Below, piece by piece: positions 24,351 to 33,731 of a DNA stretch of 64,000 nucleotides. The notes beneath the pieces were generated by a model, which was not told the origin of the DNA, searched no databases, and saw only the letters and a list, made by a program, of their open reading frames with translations. Position numbers and translations under genes: made by a program. Each line of letters starts with the position of its first letter. The stretch's first letter is position 1. Source of the DNA: CAZWRV01 sp964636325 (lineage in GTDB: Bacteria > Verrucomicrobiota > Lentisphaeria > Victivallales > GWF2-50-93); contig CAZWRV010000012.1 of assembly GCA_964636325.1 (NCBI GenBank), positions 30,323 through 94,322 on the forward strand, written 5' to 3'.

Positions 24351-25259
24351 ATGGAAAAGATGTCAGTATATAAACATGATAGCGATAAGCTCTCAGATGC
24401 CAGATGCCGGACACCAGATTTCGGATCGCGGCGGAATGATCCGCACATTCTTTGTTCCTCATCCAGTATCCCGAAACCGGCATCAAGTATCCGTCATCAT
24501 TTCTTCACGCTCATCGAGCTTCTGGTCGTCATCGCGATTATCGCGATACTGGCAGCCATGCTGCTTCCCGCCCTTGGGCGCGCGCGGTACACGGCGAAGA
24601 AGAACGCCTGCCTGAACAACATCAAGCAGACCTTCTACATCATCGGCCACTACGAGCTTGACTTCGACGGCTACATGCAGCCCAACTACATGGCCAACTC
24701 TGTTGAATACCGTTTCTGGTGGGGGAGCCTTGCCGAACTTGGATATTGGACCGGCGACACCGCCTATTCCCTGGACTGCCCGCTGCTGCCTGACTTTTTT
24801 GAGAAGGCGCCGGGATTCGACGGCCACGGGGGTATGGGCACTTGGCGGCCATACATCCAGTATGACTATGTTGCGAGTAGGGCATCATGGCTGGCGAACC
24901 CCAACCTGATAGGCTGGCCGAGATACGTCTACAACTATTTCTGCGGGTACAACGTCGGCGGCGTCGGCGGGACGAACTATTACATCAAGCTCAGCCGCGT
25001 TAAGAACCCAAGCAAGAGGATATCACTGGCCGACGGCGAGCCATCATGGTGGTGGGGAAGCGTCAGCACACGAATGCCATACAACATGTACGGCCTGGAC
25101 AATGTCGCGGACTACATACGCGCGGACAGGCCGGGGACGGTGAAGTTCTTCCACAAGCGCCACCCCAACCTGACTTATTTCGACGGCCACGCCGACTCAA
25201 GGCACGTCAACGAAATCCTGGACGCGGATATAAAGACCAATTTCTCCCTGGAAGAATAA
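24351..25259 (+). CDS. pseudopilin-like protein, second of a tandem pair
   Basis: The 302-residue protein is a close paralogue of the preceding one: ARYTAKKNACLNNIKQTFYI, YIQYDYVASRASWLANPN, IGWPRYVYNYFCGYN and YFDGHADSRHVNEI recur with few changes. A 51-residue leader precedes FTLIELL, with Phe (not Gly) at -1. The leader differs completely from that of the first copy and is encoded by imperfectly repeated DNA (agatgccagatgccggacac), so only the helix and body were duplicated or retained. GGGGGA precedes the ATG at 24351. It is presumably exported and anchored by its N-terminal helix; function unknown. Confidence 0.85.
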   Translation: MEKMSVYKHDSDKLSDARCRTPDFGSRRNDPHILCSSSSIPKPASSIRHHFFTLIELLVVIAIIAILAAMLLPALGRARYTAKKNACLNNIKQTFYIIGHYELDFDGYMQPNYMANSVEYRFWWGSLAELGYWTGDTAYSLDCPLLPDFFEKAPGFDGHGGMGTWRPYIQYDYVASRASWLANPNLIGWPRYVYNYFCGYNVGGVGGTNYYIKLSRVKNPSKRISLADGEPSWWWGSVSTRMPYNMYGLDNVADYIRADRPGTVKFFHKRHPNLTYFDGHADSRHVNEILDADIKTNFSLEE

Positions 25260-25441
25260 TATCTGCGGTCGGCTTGGATTTTATCGTATCGGGATGAGTA
25301 TGAATTCAGCAAACTACGCCCTTCTGCTGAATTCATACTTAAAGAAAAATGCAAAATCGTTCGTTTTGATCCAAAAAATGAGATTTCCCATGGTCTGCGT
25401 CCGTATTTGCAAGGGACGATCATTTGTGTCCAAAATATTGT

Positions 25442-25512
25442 CATCGGTGTCGGAATCGGGGGCGTTTGAATTCAATTTACAATTCCGATCCCGATAGCGA
25501 CCCCGACACCGA
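25442..25512. repeat. inverted-repeat element of the CGATAGCGACCCCGACACCG family, copy 2
   Basis: Left arm TCGGTGTCGGAATCGGGG (25444-25461) pairs with the right arm, which ends CCCGATAGCGACCCCGACAC (25490-25509) then CGA. The right-arm core is identical over 22 bases to that at 7272-7293. It lies between the convergent pseudopilin pair and the GH38-like gene. Confidence 0.65.
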
Positions 25513-25612
25513 AAAAACACCACTTGAGACGTTTTACGTAGACAATTCCATCTTTATTTTGGACGGGATTGGTGCTCGGAGATCGCAAACTACCTGTTTC
25601 ACACCGATAAAA

Positions 25613-25627
25613 CTGCGATGTTCGCAG
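25613..25627 (-). terminator. candidate terminator after the GH38-like gene
   Basis: On the minus strand, CTGCGA-ACA-TCGCAG is followed by TTTTAT, 48 bases past the GH38-like stop. The stem is short (6 bp). The same palindrome type, followed by TTTT, ends the gene at 40296. Confidence 0.45.
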
Positions 25628-25675
25628 ATGGACACTCCCTGAATATCCTACAGGCGAAACCGCCCGGCGCAATTA

Positions 25676-28600
25676 TCAATCGAGGAATAGGCGTGAGCTG
25701 CCGAGAAATGCAAGTTCAAAAGGCTCCAGAGCCGAAGATCGCGTTTCCGGGGCTGACACACCGCATATCCGCCTCAAGGAAAGCCCCTCCGGCAGCTTGA
25801 ACTCCACAGGCTTGTCCTTGAGGTTTGAGACCAGAAGTGCGCCGTCGGAAGTGAATATTTCCGCGCAAAGGCTTTCCCTGTCAGTCCCCTCGGGCATGGG
25901 AATTTCCAGTTTGAACTGCTCCAGCGGCGCAAGTCCCTGGCTCCAGGCGCGCGACAGCTCGAATGCGTTGTCGGCGCCGAACGCGACAGCCATCCGCCTC
26001 TCGGTGCGGGTCTCGCTTGCGACATGGAAGAGCCAGCGCAGAATGCCGCCGTTCCTGTCCGCCTCATACAGGAACGATCCCTCGTTGAGCAATGCAATCG
26101 GATTAGAACCCTTGGGGGCAGCGGCAAGATAGCATGGACTGGCGATACGGTTTTCCCCGGTGACGCTTCTGACGTTCGGATTGAAACGCCACAGTGTATC
26201 AAGAGGTGCGCCGCATTGGAACTCAAGCGCCAGATAATCCTCCCATCGGTTGCGCACTGAAAAACCTCCTCGCGGGGCGTAGCTTACTGCGAATTCCGCA
26301 AAGGAGGCGTCCTCGTGCAGCAGCATATCGACCTTTACGATCTGCGCATGCCCGTCCGCATGTGCGAAGATCAATTCGAGCGCGGCGAACGGTCCGCATA
26401 TTCGCGCCTGGGTTTTCAGCAGCGTGAAATATCCGCGCAGCTTGTCGACCGGCGCGGCATAGACGCTCTGACCCGAGTATGAGAGGCTGATGCGGGAATC
26501 CTGCATGATCTCCGCCTTCCAGCGGCCGCATGACAACGGCAGGGCCGAGGAATTCCAAACGGTTTCAGTTTTGCCGGGGGAGCCGGCGGAGAAGGGCGCG
26601 AACGGGCCGCAGGCAAGCGGTTTCCCGCGGTGAGCCGGAAGTTCCGGCCCGCGCCACACGCCCGGGGTGCGGACACGCGCATAGGCAAGCGTCACGCCGG
26701 AGGCGTTGTAGAGCAGCGTTCCGCCTCCGCCTGCAAGGCCGGCCTGGATATTGTCAAGGCGCAGGCTGGCGTCGTCGTAAAGCCTGCATACCTCCTCCAT
26801 TAGAGTGTCGCGGGAATATGGCGGGGAGTCCATCGTGCAGGACGAATGGAATTCGCCGCGTCGCTGATCCTGCACGATCGCGACGTCGTGCGCCTCCTGC
26901 AGCAGGAGGCCGGGCAGCACTTCCGTGAGTCCGGGGGCTGTTTCGCGGAGACGACCTGCGGCAAACGCCATGAACTGCGTCTGACGATAGCGGTGCGACA
27001 GCGTGAATACGCGTTCATATTGGCTGAGCGCGTTGGCGTTCGTGTAGTTTCCATAGAATATGTTGGCGGAAATTTGATATGCGTCCGCGGAGTAGCTGCG
27101 CGCCGGCGCGGAAGGAGTGTATTCTGCGAGGAAGCGTTCGGCGCTCAAGGCGTAGGTTCCCCAGACCGGGGCGTATGCGTTCGCACGGATCATGTGCACC
27201 CGGAAGGGAACGTATCCGAGATCCTGGAAATTGACGTAGTCGAGCGGCCGGTCGTCGCAGCCGTAGTCCCTGTGAATGAGCGGCAGGTCGAGGTAGTAGT
27301 TATTGCCCTTGCGCGAGAGGGCGCGCTCGCGGACGCTCATCGCCGGAATGCCGCAGCCCGACGGGCTCCGCCATGTGATGAAGTTGGAATTCTCCTGAGG
27401 GCCGGTTCCGTGGTTCTGGCTGATGTGCAGGGCCAGCCGGTATCCGAAGTGCCGCAGCAGTTCGGGGAAGTGCGGGCCGAGGGAATTCTCCTGCGCCTGG
27501 TATGTGGTGGGCGCGCGGCCGAAGACCTTCCGGAAAGTCTCATGCCCCAGCCTAAGCTGTTCGTATTGAAGCATCAGCGGAGAGACCAGCGCGTATGGCA
27601 GGGAATAGGTACCATTGGTGAGATCAATCTTTTCAGCAGCCCACAGCCCGCGGAGCGATTCGACCAGGCCCGGAAACCTGGCCGCCAGGTTCTTCCAGCA
27701 TCCGGCGCCGGCCTCCAGGCTGAACTTGTAGCCGTGCTTCTCGATGTGGTGGACGAACGACTCGATGATACGGCGGGAATACTCCGGCCATTCAAGCTCG
27801 AAGAATCCCTTGTTGTCCAGCAGGATTCCCATGTGCGGGTATTCGCAGAAGTATATCTCCAGGCGCGAATGCGCCTTTCGCAGAGCGGCCAGCGCGCCGA
27901 AGGCGGCGGTGAGCTCCTCATGGACGCCGTCCGCGCGTTCAGCGTTCCATGCATCGAGCGCGGCCAAGTAGTGCCTGTCCGCGTCGGCGACCTTTGACTT
28001 GTCCTGCCCGTGAATTTCGAGGAACCATTGAACGAACAGACGGTTCAGCCCGTAGGCCTGGAAATCGAGGCGCGATTCCTCCTGCATCCCGCTGCGCGGA
28101 CTTGCGGAAGCCGCAGGAAAACATTTTGTCTCTCCGACGAGCGCCGCCATCATGTCCGCAGCCTCGGCGAGGCGCCGTTCCGGCCAGTCGGCGTTCAAAG
28201 CCCACAGCATCGAGAAGAATTCGAACGACAAGGCGAGGCGCCCTTTGCCGCAGGATGCGACGGCGGGATGCTCAGCCAGGCGCCACGCCTGAAGGCCGCT
28301 CGCATAACGGTCATAAGGAAGGCCTTCATGCGTCCCCCTCGGATAGTAGTAGCGGCCGACCGGAGTGACCAAAAGCTCCTTGTCCGAGCGCAAATCCGAA
28401 GCCAGAAAGGCAACGCCTGTCTTCGGGCGGACATAGATGCCGGGGCAGGCCGAACCCTCCAGCAGGGCGCTGGCCTGATGGCACGGAGCGACGAGGAAGT
28501 CCCCTTCGTCGGACCTCCCGTTCCAGCCGTTCTCCCATTCCGGGATGAGCCCGGTGCATGCGGTCACGGCAGGATCGAAGAGCACCCCGTATCCGTCCAT

Positions 28601-28687
28601 CCATCCATACATGTGCTCCCAGCATATCTCCGGGCGCGTCTCGCGGAAGTTCTCTGTCCTGGGGAAAATGAATCTCAGCTTCTTCAT
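25676..28687 (-). CDS. GH38-like putative alpha-mannosidase
   Basis: The 1003-residue protein has no signal peptide. A catalytic-barrel-like region contains LEIYFCEYPHMGILLDNKGF, FSLEAGAGCWKNL and TYQAQENSLGPHFPELLRHFGY, followed by LLLQEAHDVAIVQDQR, which recalls the QExHD/HHD metal region and middle domain of GH38 alpha-mannosidases. The last 350 residues form a beta-sandwich region (LYNASGVTLAYARVRTPG onward), as in GH38 C-terminal domains. The match is at the level of motifs and layout; GH57 is an alternative. The ATG at 28687 overlaps the GH4 stop (TGATG), implying coupled translation with GH4. A cytoplasmic role in trimming mannosides or related sugars is inferred. Confidence 0.6.
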   Translation of the reverse strand: MKKLRFIFPRTENFRETRPEICWEHMYGWMDGYGVLFDPAVTACTGLIPEWENGWNGRSDEGDFLVAPCHQASALLEGSACPGIYVRPKTGVAFLASDLRSDKELLVTPVGRYYYPRGTHEGLPYDRYASGLQAWRLAEHPAVASCGKGRLALSFEFFSMLWALNADWPERRLAEAADMMAALVGETKCFPAASASPRSGMQEESRLDFQAYGLNRLFVQWFLEIHGQDKSKVADADRHYLAALDAWNAERADGVHEELTAAFGALAALRKAHSRLEIYFCEYPHMGILLDNKGFFELEWPEYSRRIIESFVHHIEKHGYKFSLEAGAGCWKNLAARFPGLVESLRGLWAAEKIDLTNGTYSLPYALVSPLMLQYEQLRLGHETFRKVFGRAPTTYQAQENSLGPHFPELLRHFGYRLALHISQNHGTGPQENSNFITWRSPSGCGIPAMSVRERALSRKGNNYYLDLPLIHRDYGCDDRPLDYVNFQDLGYVPFRVHMIRANAYAPVWGTYALSAERFLAEYTPSAPARSYSADAYQISANIFYGNYTNANALSQYERVFTLSHRYRQTQFMAFAAGRLRETAPGLTEVLPGLLLQEAHDVAIVQDQRRGEFHSSCTMDSPPYSRDTLMEEVCRLYDDASLRLDNIQAGLAGGGGTLLYNASGVTLAYARVRTPGVWRGPELPAHRGKPLACGPFAPFSAGSPGKTETVWNSSALPLSCGRWKAEIMQDSRISLSYSGQSVYAAPVDKLRGYFTLLKTQARICGPFAALELIFAHADGHAQIVKVDMLLHEDASFAEFAVSYAPRGGFSVRNRWEDYLALEFQCGAPLDTLWRFNPNVRSVTGENRIASPCYLAAAPKGSNPIALLNEGSFLYEADRNGGILRWLFHVASETRTERRMAVAFGADNAFELSRAWSQGLAPLEQFKLEIPMPEGTDRESLCAEIFTSDGALLVSNLKDKPVEFKLPEGLSLRRICGVSAPETRSSALEPFELAFLGSSRLFLD

Positions 28688-30075
28688 CAGAAGTAGTCCG
28701 CGGCTTTTTGGAATTCCGGCGCTATCTCGGCGGCGTGGATTTTCAGGAGAATCTTCCACAGCGATCTGGCGTCCTTCATGCTGCGGTGGTGCGGGTAAGC
28801 GAAGAGCGCCTCCGCGAGTATCTGCGGGTCGCGCGTTGCGGCCGCGTCCCCGAGCAGAGTCTGATGAGACGCCAGCGAGCTTATTATTCCGTGCAGGCAG
28901 TCCGGAATTTCAAGATCCGGATCCGGATGGACGCCGTCCTTGTCCATGGAGAACGAATAGTCTACGACAGTCCTGTCCTTGAACCCCTTTATTGCGCCGT
29001 TGGACGGGAGGCTTGCGGCCAGCCACTGCGGACTGCCCGACAGCGCCTTTATCACGACCGCGGTCGGATCGCCGTATGCAGCGCCGAAGTTGCGGCTTTC
29101 CGTGGAGGGCCGCGCCCAGAAGGATGCGTCAAGCTCCTTGTCCAGGTGGCTGCGGAATTCTGCGTCCGCCTTCGCGCGGGCCTCGGCGAGGTTGCGCTCC
29201 ATGAGCCTGAGCTCCGCCGCGGATGCCGGCTTGCTCCGGGTCCAGGATTCGCCATATTCCTCCGGGAAGATATGCCACGGCCCCTCGATCTCGTTCGAAC
29301 AGTTCATGATGCCGAAGCTCCTGCGCATCTTCCGCATCAGGCTGTAGGAGAAGTAAAGCATTTCCCTGTTGGAGCCGAAGATTGTCTTGAGGCGAGGCTT
29401 CCACGGCCTGTCGCCGTATTTCTCGTCGAGCATCTTGTATACGTCGCGCCCCTTGTATTTGCAGCGGAGAAGAAGCGTCATATGGTTGACTCCCGCCGAA
29501 GCATATGTGTAGCCGTCTCGGAATTCGTCCTTTTCGAAGAGCAGCCGTGTCAAATCCCATCGCGGATGGTAGCAGCTCCCGCAGAGGCCGAGCGCCCTTA
29601 TCCGGGTGTGGTTGTTCACCATGCCGCTGTAGACCGCCACCGGATTGGCGTGGGATACAAGCCATGCCTTGGGGCACAGCCTCTCCATGCGCCGGGCGAT
29701 GTCAAGTATGATCCTGCCGCCGGTGAGCGACCTGAACGCGCCGCTCAGCGAAAGCTGGTCCGATGCATGGAATCCAAGCTTGTGCGAGGCGTCAACGCTC
29801 AGCCTGCACACCTTCGCCGAACCTACGGGGAAGCTGATGCTGACAATATCCGCGCCGGGCAGCGCCTTTTCAAGCTTGTCCGTCCACTCCACCTCGCAGC
29901 CGCTTCCGGCGAACTCCGGCGTCCGCTTGATGAGCTTCCCGACGGTCTCGGCCCTCGCGAGATTGAAGTCCACCAGCCATATCTTCCCGTCCCTCAGCAC
30001 CTTCCTGTCCGACATCGCCGCGCGCACAATCGGCAGAGTCCTGAAGGATCCGCCACCGACAAATACGACGTTCAT
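28687..30075 (-). CDS. GH4-family NAD-dependent glycosidase
   Basis: The 462-residue protein has an N-terminal NAD-binding motif (VVFVGGGSFRTL), SHANPVAVYS (Asn-Pro 145-146), GLCGSCYHP with the metal-binding Cys at 165, and AGVNHM with His at 198. These are the defining positions of GH4 enzymes, which cleave alpha- or beta-glycosides by a redox-elimination path that needs NAD and Mn(II). The usual GLCHS appears as GLCGS. The ATG at 30075 has AGGAG six bases upstream. It overlaps the GH38-like start by one base and follows a Gfo/Idh/MocA gene after a 151-base gap with a repeat. Substrate (galactoside, glucoside or uronide) cannot be told. Confidence 0.88.
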   Translation of the reverse strand: MNVVFVGGGSFRTLPIVRAAMSDRKVLRDGKIWLVDFNLARAETVGKLIKRTPEFAGSGCEVEWTDKLEKALPGADIVSISFPVGSAKVCRLSVDASHKLGFHASDQLSLSGAFRSLTGGRIILDIARRMERLCPKAWLVSHANPVAVYSGMVNNHTRIRALGLCGSCYHPRWDLTRLLFEKDEFRDGYTYASAGVNHMTLLLRCKYKGRDVYKMLDEKYGDRPWKPRLKTIFGSNREMLYFSYSLMRKMRRSFGIMNCSNEIEGPWHIFPEEYGESWTRSKPASAAELRLMERNLAEARAKADAEFRSHLDKELDASFWARPSTESRNFGAAYGDPTAVVIKALSGSPQWLAASLPSNGAIKGFKDRTVVDYSFSMDKDGVHPDPDLEIPDCLHGIISSLASHQTLLGDAAATRDPQILAEALFAYPHHRSMKDARSLWKILLKIHAAEIAPEFQKAADYF

Positions 30076-30136
30076 CTTGTTCTCCTTGATATTGTCTTTT
30101 TTTGAAATCATTTGCAAGTCGCATGACCCGGCAAAC

Positions 30137-30206
30137 GGCTCAGCCCGGCTTCGCCCTCGGAGCTTGAATCATTTGGAAATTGTTTAGGGCTGAGCCGCGC
30201 TCAACC
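30137..30206. repeat. GGCTCAGC dispersed palindromic repeat, copy 3
   Basis: GGCTCAGCCCGGCTTCGCCC (30137-30156) then TCGGA matches copies at 18840 and 15915. GGGCTGAGCCGCGCTCAACC (30187-30206) is the second module, again with GAGC/GCTC palindromy. It lies between the GH4 and oxidoreductase genes. Confidence 0.7.
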
Positions 30207-30226
30207 GCTTTTGAATTTGCCAGGCT

Positions 30227-31312
30227 CTACAATTCGGACATCCTTACTATCCTCTTCTCGCGCTCCGATATCTCCGCGGCAAAACCGACCCGCATCGTTT
30301 CGAAGGAATCGGACGCCGGATTTTCAGGCCTCATCCCTTTGGCGACGAGTTCGATGATACGGATATTCTGACCGTGCGTGTTGTGGATCCATTCCATGTC
30401 GTCCTCGGGCTTGTATCTTATGGTCTCGACGATCTTGCTCACGAGCTGTATCGGACTGTCGGAGAACTCCCAGCGGCGGATACGGCGGCGGAATACGTCG
30501 GTCTCGATCGCGCCTTTAGTCCCGAACACATGATATTGCAGGAAATGGCCGTCGTCGGACTGCTTCTCGAGCATCTCCAGCAGAGGATCCCGGTGGTCCG
30601 TCTCGCCGATGAACATCACGAAGTTAAGATTGGCTGTCGAACCGTTCTTGAAACGCAGGTTGATCTGGTGGTTGTCCGGGTGGTTGAAATACGTCACTAC
30701 GTTAGGAGAGTTCATCGAGAACACTTCTTTCACCGGGCTTCCCATCCACCAGCGCTGCAGGTCGATGTAGTGCGACAGCTTCTCGCCGATCAGCGTACCC
30801 TTGCTCCTGCTCCGCCAGGTGTTCTTCAGATGGAACTCGCTGCAGTAGTAGCGGCAATGACAGTTGACAGGCCTGCCGATCAGCCCCTTGTCGATCCATT
30901 CCTTGACCTTCATATATATTTTCGAGTAATGCAGTTCGAAGCCGATCTGGAGGAAGCCCTTGGTCTTCTTTTCAACCTTGATCATCTCCTTGGCGTCTTC
31001 CAGGTTTTCCGCCATCGGCTTCTCGCACATGACCGCCTTGCCGGCGCGCAGCGCCTTGATAGTCTGCTCGGCGTGGACCGAGTTTATGGACGCGATCGTG
31101 ACAAGCTTTATGTCCGGATTGCCGAGGATTGAATCCAAATCCGAGGTAGCCTTCACGCCGAGCTCCTTCCCGCGGAGAGCAGCCCTCGCCGAATCCGGCT
31201 CGTAGCCGTAAATGTTCCTGACATAAGGCGACGCCTTCGCCGCCCCGACATGCGTCCCGCCCATTCCGCCCAGTCCCAGTACTGCCACGTCGATCTTCTT
31301 TACGCCGCTCAT
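30227..31312 (-). CDS. Gfo/Idh/MocA-family oxidoreductase
   Basis: The 361-residue protein begins with a Rossmann nucleotide-binding motif (VAVLGLGGMGGTH, about residues 9-21), then VTIASINSVHAEQTIKALRAG, and MCEKPMAENLEDA with the conserved Glu-Lys-Pro at 97-99. The C-terminal alpha/beta domain carries ATYF-type strands such as SMNSPNVVTYFNHPDNHQ. These enzymes oxidise or reduce sugars and related polyols with NAD(P), and some act as glycosidases (GH109-type). AAAGGG precedes the ATG. It sits between the DUF4838-like gene (53 bases upstream) and GH4, so it likely handles a sugar released by them. Exact substrate unknown. Confidence 0.92.
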   Translation of the reverse strand: MSGVKKIDVAVLGLGGMGGTHVGAAKASPYVRNIYGYEPDSARAALRGKELGVKATSDLDSILGNPDIKLVTIASINSVHAEQTIKALRAGKAVMCEKPMAENLEDAKEMIKVEKKTKGFLQIGFELHYSKIYMKVKEWIDKGLIGRPVNCHCRYYCSEFHLKNTWRSRSKGTLIGEKLSHYIDLQRWWMGSPVKEVFSMNSPNVVTYFNHPDNHQINLRFKNGSTANLNFVMFIGETDHRDPLLEMLEKQSDDGHFLQYHVFGTKGAIETDVFRRRIRRWEFSDSPIQLVSKIVETIRYKPEDDMEWIHNTHGQNIRIIELVAKGMRPENPASDSFETMRVGFAAEISEREKRIVRMSEL

Positions 31313-31365
31313 GTATTCCCTTTCATATTCATATCTGGCTGTAATGCAAAAATATGCCGTCTATC

Positions 31366-33252
31366 CTAATCTAGCGCCTCCGCATACGCCTTGATCTTCG
31401 CCCTGAATTCGCGTTCGAGCCAGCTCTTGCTCAACGCGAAGGTGTAGGCGTTGTCCGGCAGGCCGGCGGCCTTCGCCTTCCGGCGGGACAGTTCAAGGCG
31501 TGATATCGCCTTGCGCATGGCTCCAAGGCCCTGCTTCAGCGCCGGGATGGAGCCCGTCTCGACATATTTTGCGATCTTGTTGACGGCGTCCTGCTGGCTT
31601 GCCATGGCCCTAAGTTCTGCCGCCTCGAAGTGTGCGCGCCCCGCTTCCTTGCGCGCGAGCTCCTCGGCCCTCCCGGAAGCCTTTTTGCTGTTCCTGCTCA
31701 GTTCGTCCGCGGCCTTGTCGAGAGATGACGCGTCGCATTCATACGCCCTGGCCATTTCCCTGCCGAACGGCTGGACCGTCTCCGGCAGCCAGCGGTAGTC
31801 GAAGTAAATGTCGTTGGAATATTCGCAGAGGCGCATCGCCGACGCAAAGACCTTGCGGCGCTTCTGGAGATATGCCGCCCACGGTTTGGAATTAGTCGGA
31901 GAAATCTGGCTTGCGAGATCCGCAATGAATTTGTCCGAAGTGAGACTGGCGTCCCAGTTCCCCCTGGCGAAGACGAGCATGTTGAATTCCGGTGCGACGA
32001 CCGGGCCTCCCACCTGCAGCGACATGTGCGTCTCGATCCCGGCCTTATGGTAGGCCGCCATGTCGCCGAGTATCACGTCGGGTATGAAGGGATACAGGCC
32101 TCGGAACAATATCTGGTCGAAGTAATATTCGAAAGTGTGCGCGTCGCCGATTCCTGCGAACTTCGCAGTCCATTCATTCAGCGCCTTGAAGTAGAAGCGG
32201 TTCTTCGCGCAGGACGGATCGTCGAGGGCGTGGGAGTAGCAGCGTTCGCGCGGGGCGAAGAGCAGGAATCCCTCTTTCGGCGCGGGTACAAGCCTGCCAG
32301 GATACATCGTGTCGTGATATGCGATCACTGGGATGCGCATCTGAGACTTCTCCTGCGCGATCACCTCGGCGAAGTGGCGCATCGCTATCATCGACTGGTC
32401 GGTCGGAGTGTATGACCGGCAGAGCGGACAGAGGCACCACCCTCCGGCAGGCAGGTCGTCGGCCCATGAATGGACAGCATAGACCCCCTTCATGCCCCTG
32501 ATCTTCTTCCGGAAGTTTTCCTGGACGATCCTCTTGGCTGCAGGATGGTTGGCGCAGAAGTTCGAATCGTTCATCCTCTTGCCGCCGAAATCCTCCGGCT
32601 GGAACATCCTGAAAAGCTCGGGGCGTTTCTCGAAAAGCTCGCGCGGCAGCATCTCGGACATCCCGTGTCCGCCAGCTTCCAGCCTGATCCCCGTCTCCTG
32701 CGCCAGCGGAAGATCCTCCGCTCCATGAGAGACCGCGTTGAATTTCAGCTTCGCGAAGAACCTGAACCATTCGCCCTGGTTAAACGGCGGATTCTTGCAG
32801 CCGCCGAAGACTCCACGGTGCGGGAACCTGGGATTGAGCTTAATACGTCCGGCCTTCAGTGACGGCATCTTCCCGCCGAGATCGGGCGCCCATTCGCCTT
32901 CCTCGCCCGGCATCAGGAAAATAAAACCCAGGCGCTCGGCAAGCTCGTAGACCCCGTTAAGAATGCCCTTCGGCCGAAGAGCCGCAATCGAAATCCCTTT
33001 GGCGCCAGCATCAATCGTAAATCCATCGTGCTTAATTCCCTGCGTATTCGTGACCGGTGGCGGAACCTTCGCGTCCGAGGCCAGAAGAAGCCAGCTGTGC
33101 TTCTTCGGCCCGGCCGCAGCGCGCACCTCGGCCCGAACATCGACCCTACCTAGCAGACGTTTCAGCTCTCGCACTGCGTAATCGTAGCAGGGATCAGTTT
33201 CGGATTCGGACTTTGTGATAATCGCCTTTTCCGGCAGCCTGTATTGCGACAT
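31366..33252 (-). CDS. DUF4838-like putative glycosidase
   Basis: The 628-residue protein has an N-terminal domain with YAVRELKRLLG, KHDGFTIDAG and GILNGVYELAERLGFIFLMPGEEGEWAP, the GH67N/GH20b-like module that precedes many uronidase and hexosaminidase barrels. The barrel region contains YAVHSWADDLPAGGWCLCPLC, YHDTMYPG and DQILFRGLYPFIPDV, as in DUF4838 proteins. No signal peptide is seen, so it should be cytoplasmic. AAAGGAG precedes the ATG. It is the first gene of the four-gene minus-strand run ending with the GH38-like gene. An alpha-glucuronidase- or hexosaminidase-like role is possible. Confidence 0.75.
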   Translation of the reverse strand: MSQYRLPEKAIITKSESETDPCYDYAVRELKRLLGRVDVRAEVRAAAGPKKHSWLLLASDAKVPPPVTNTQGIKHDGFTIDAGAKGISIAALRPKGILNGVYELAERLGFIFLMPGEEGEWAPDLGGKMPSLKAGRIKLNPRFPHRGVFGGCKNPPFNQGEWFRFFAKLKFNAVSHGAEDLPLAQETGIRLEAGGHGMSEMLPRELFEKRPELFRMFQPEDFGGKRMNDSNFCANHPAAKRIVQENFRKKIRGMKGVYAVHSWADDLPAGGWCLCPLCRSYTPTDQSMIAMRHFAEVIAQEKSQMRIPVIAYHDTMYPGRLVPAPKEGFLLFAPRERCYSHALDDPSCAKNRFYFKALNEWTAKFAGIGDAHTFEYYFDQILFRGLYPFIPDVILGDMAAYHKAGIETHMSLQVGGPVVAPEFNMLVFARGNWDASLTSDKFIADLASQISPTNSKPWAAYLQKRRKVFASAMRLCEYSNDIYFDYRWLPETVQPFGREMARAYECDASSLDKAADELSRNSKKASGRAEELARKEAGRAHFEAAELRAMASQQDAVNKIAKYVETGSIPALKQGLGAMRKAISRLELSRRKAKAAGLPDNAYTFALSKSWLEREFRAKIKAYAEALD

Positions 33253-33731
33253 GATATGCTCCTTTATCTTGATATTAGGATACTTTCTTAAAAACTTCTA
33301 TCACAAAAGCGTGCATGTGTCTATGGAATTCATTGAATTTTGGGTTGCGGGCAAAGCCCGCCTTAGTCCTTTTCGATGCGATTCGGGAAATGCATTTTCC
33401 CATAAGTAGTTTGCGACATCCCTGGCGCAAAAAACAAATCGTGGCGGGTCTCACATGCGGAGTTCGCATTTTGCGTCTGGAAGCCGCAAGCTACTTTACT
33501 CCGGTAGGACACATTTTTCCCGCATAGAAAATCTTATGCTCATTTCTGGCCGCTCTACAATGTAAATACCCAATGTGAAAAATCTAGCCTAGAAGTATGT
33601 GCTGGCTTTCTACGCCTAAGCGTAGTCCAGCTTTTGCGGGAGTCGAGTTCGTTTCCTCGTTTAAGTGTTATCGGGGGCAACCCTACGCATAGATTCTTTC
33701 CTGTTTCTCCTTCATATTCAAGACAAGGCGA
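33253..33731. other. 479-base intergenic region, no gene seen
   Basis: No reading frame here has both a ribosome site and family-like sequence. The region is lower in GC than its neighbours and contains a small palindrome TGCGGAGTTCGCA (33456-33468). It separates the long LacI-2 run from the DUF4838-like run, so it should hold the promoter of the latter, but no convincing pair of boxes is visible. No tRNA-like cloverleaf was recognised. Confidence 0.5.

Larger units (their letters stand above)
25260..25675. other. intergenic DNA between convergent genes, with repeats and a terminator
   Basis: No gene is supported. The gap holds a short duplication (gaattcagcaaactacgccc and its complement ctgaattcatact, 25301-25340), the inverted-repeat element at 25442-25512 and the terminator-like palindrome at 25613-25627. 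Confidence 0.6.

Noticed and set aside
26846..27997. 383-codon plus-strand open frame opposite the GH38-like gene
   Set aside because: Shadow of the real gene; no ribosome site or motif.
28708..30105. 465-codon plus-strand open frame opposite the GH4 gene
   Set aside because: Antisense to all GH4 motifs; composition is a mirror of the coding strand.
33253..33731. tRNA or small RNA gene
   Set aside because: No cloverleaf with T-arm GTTCRA-type consensus and no terminator were found.
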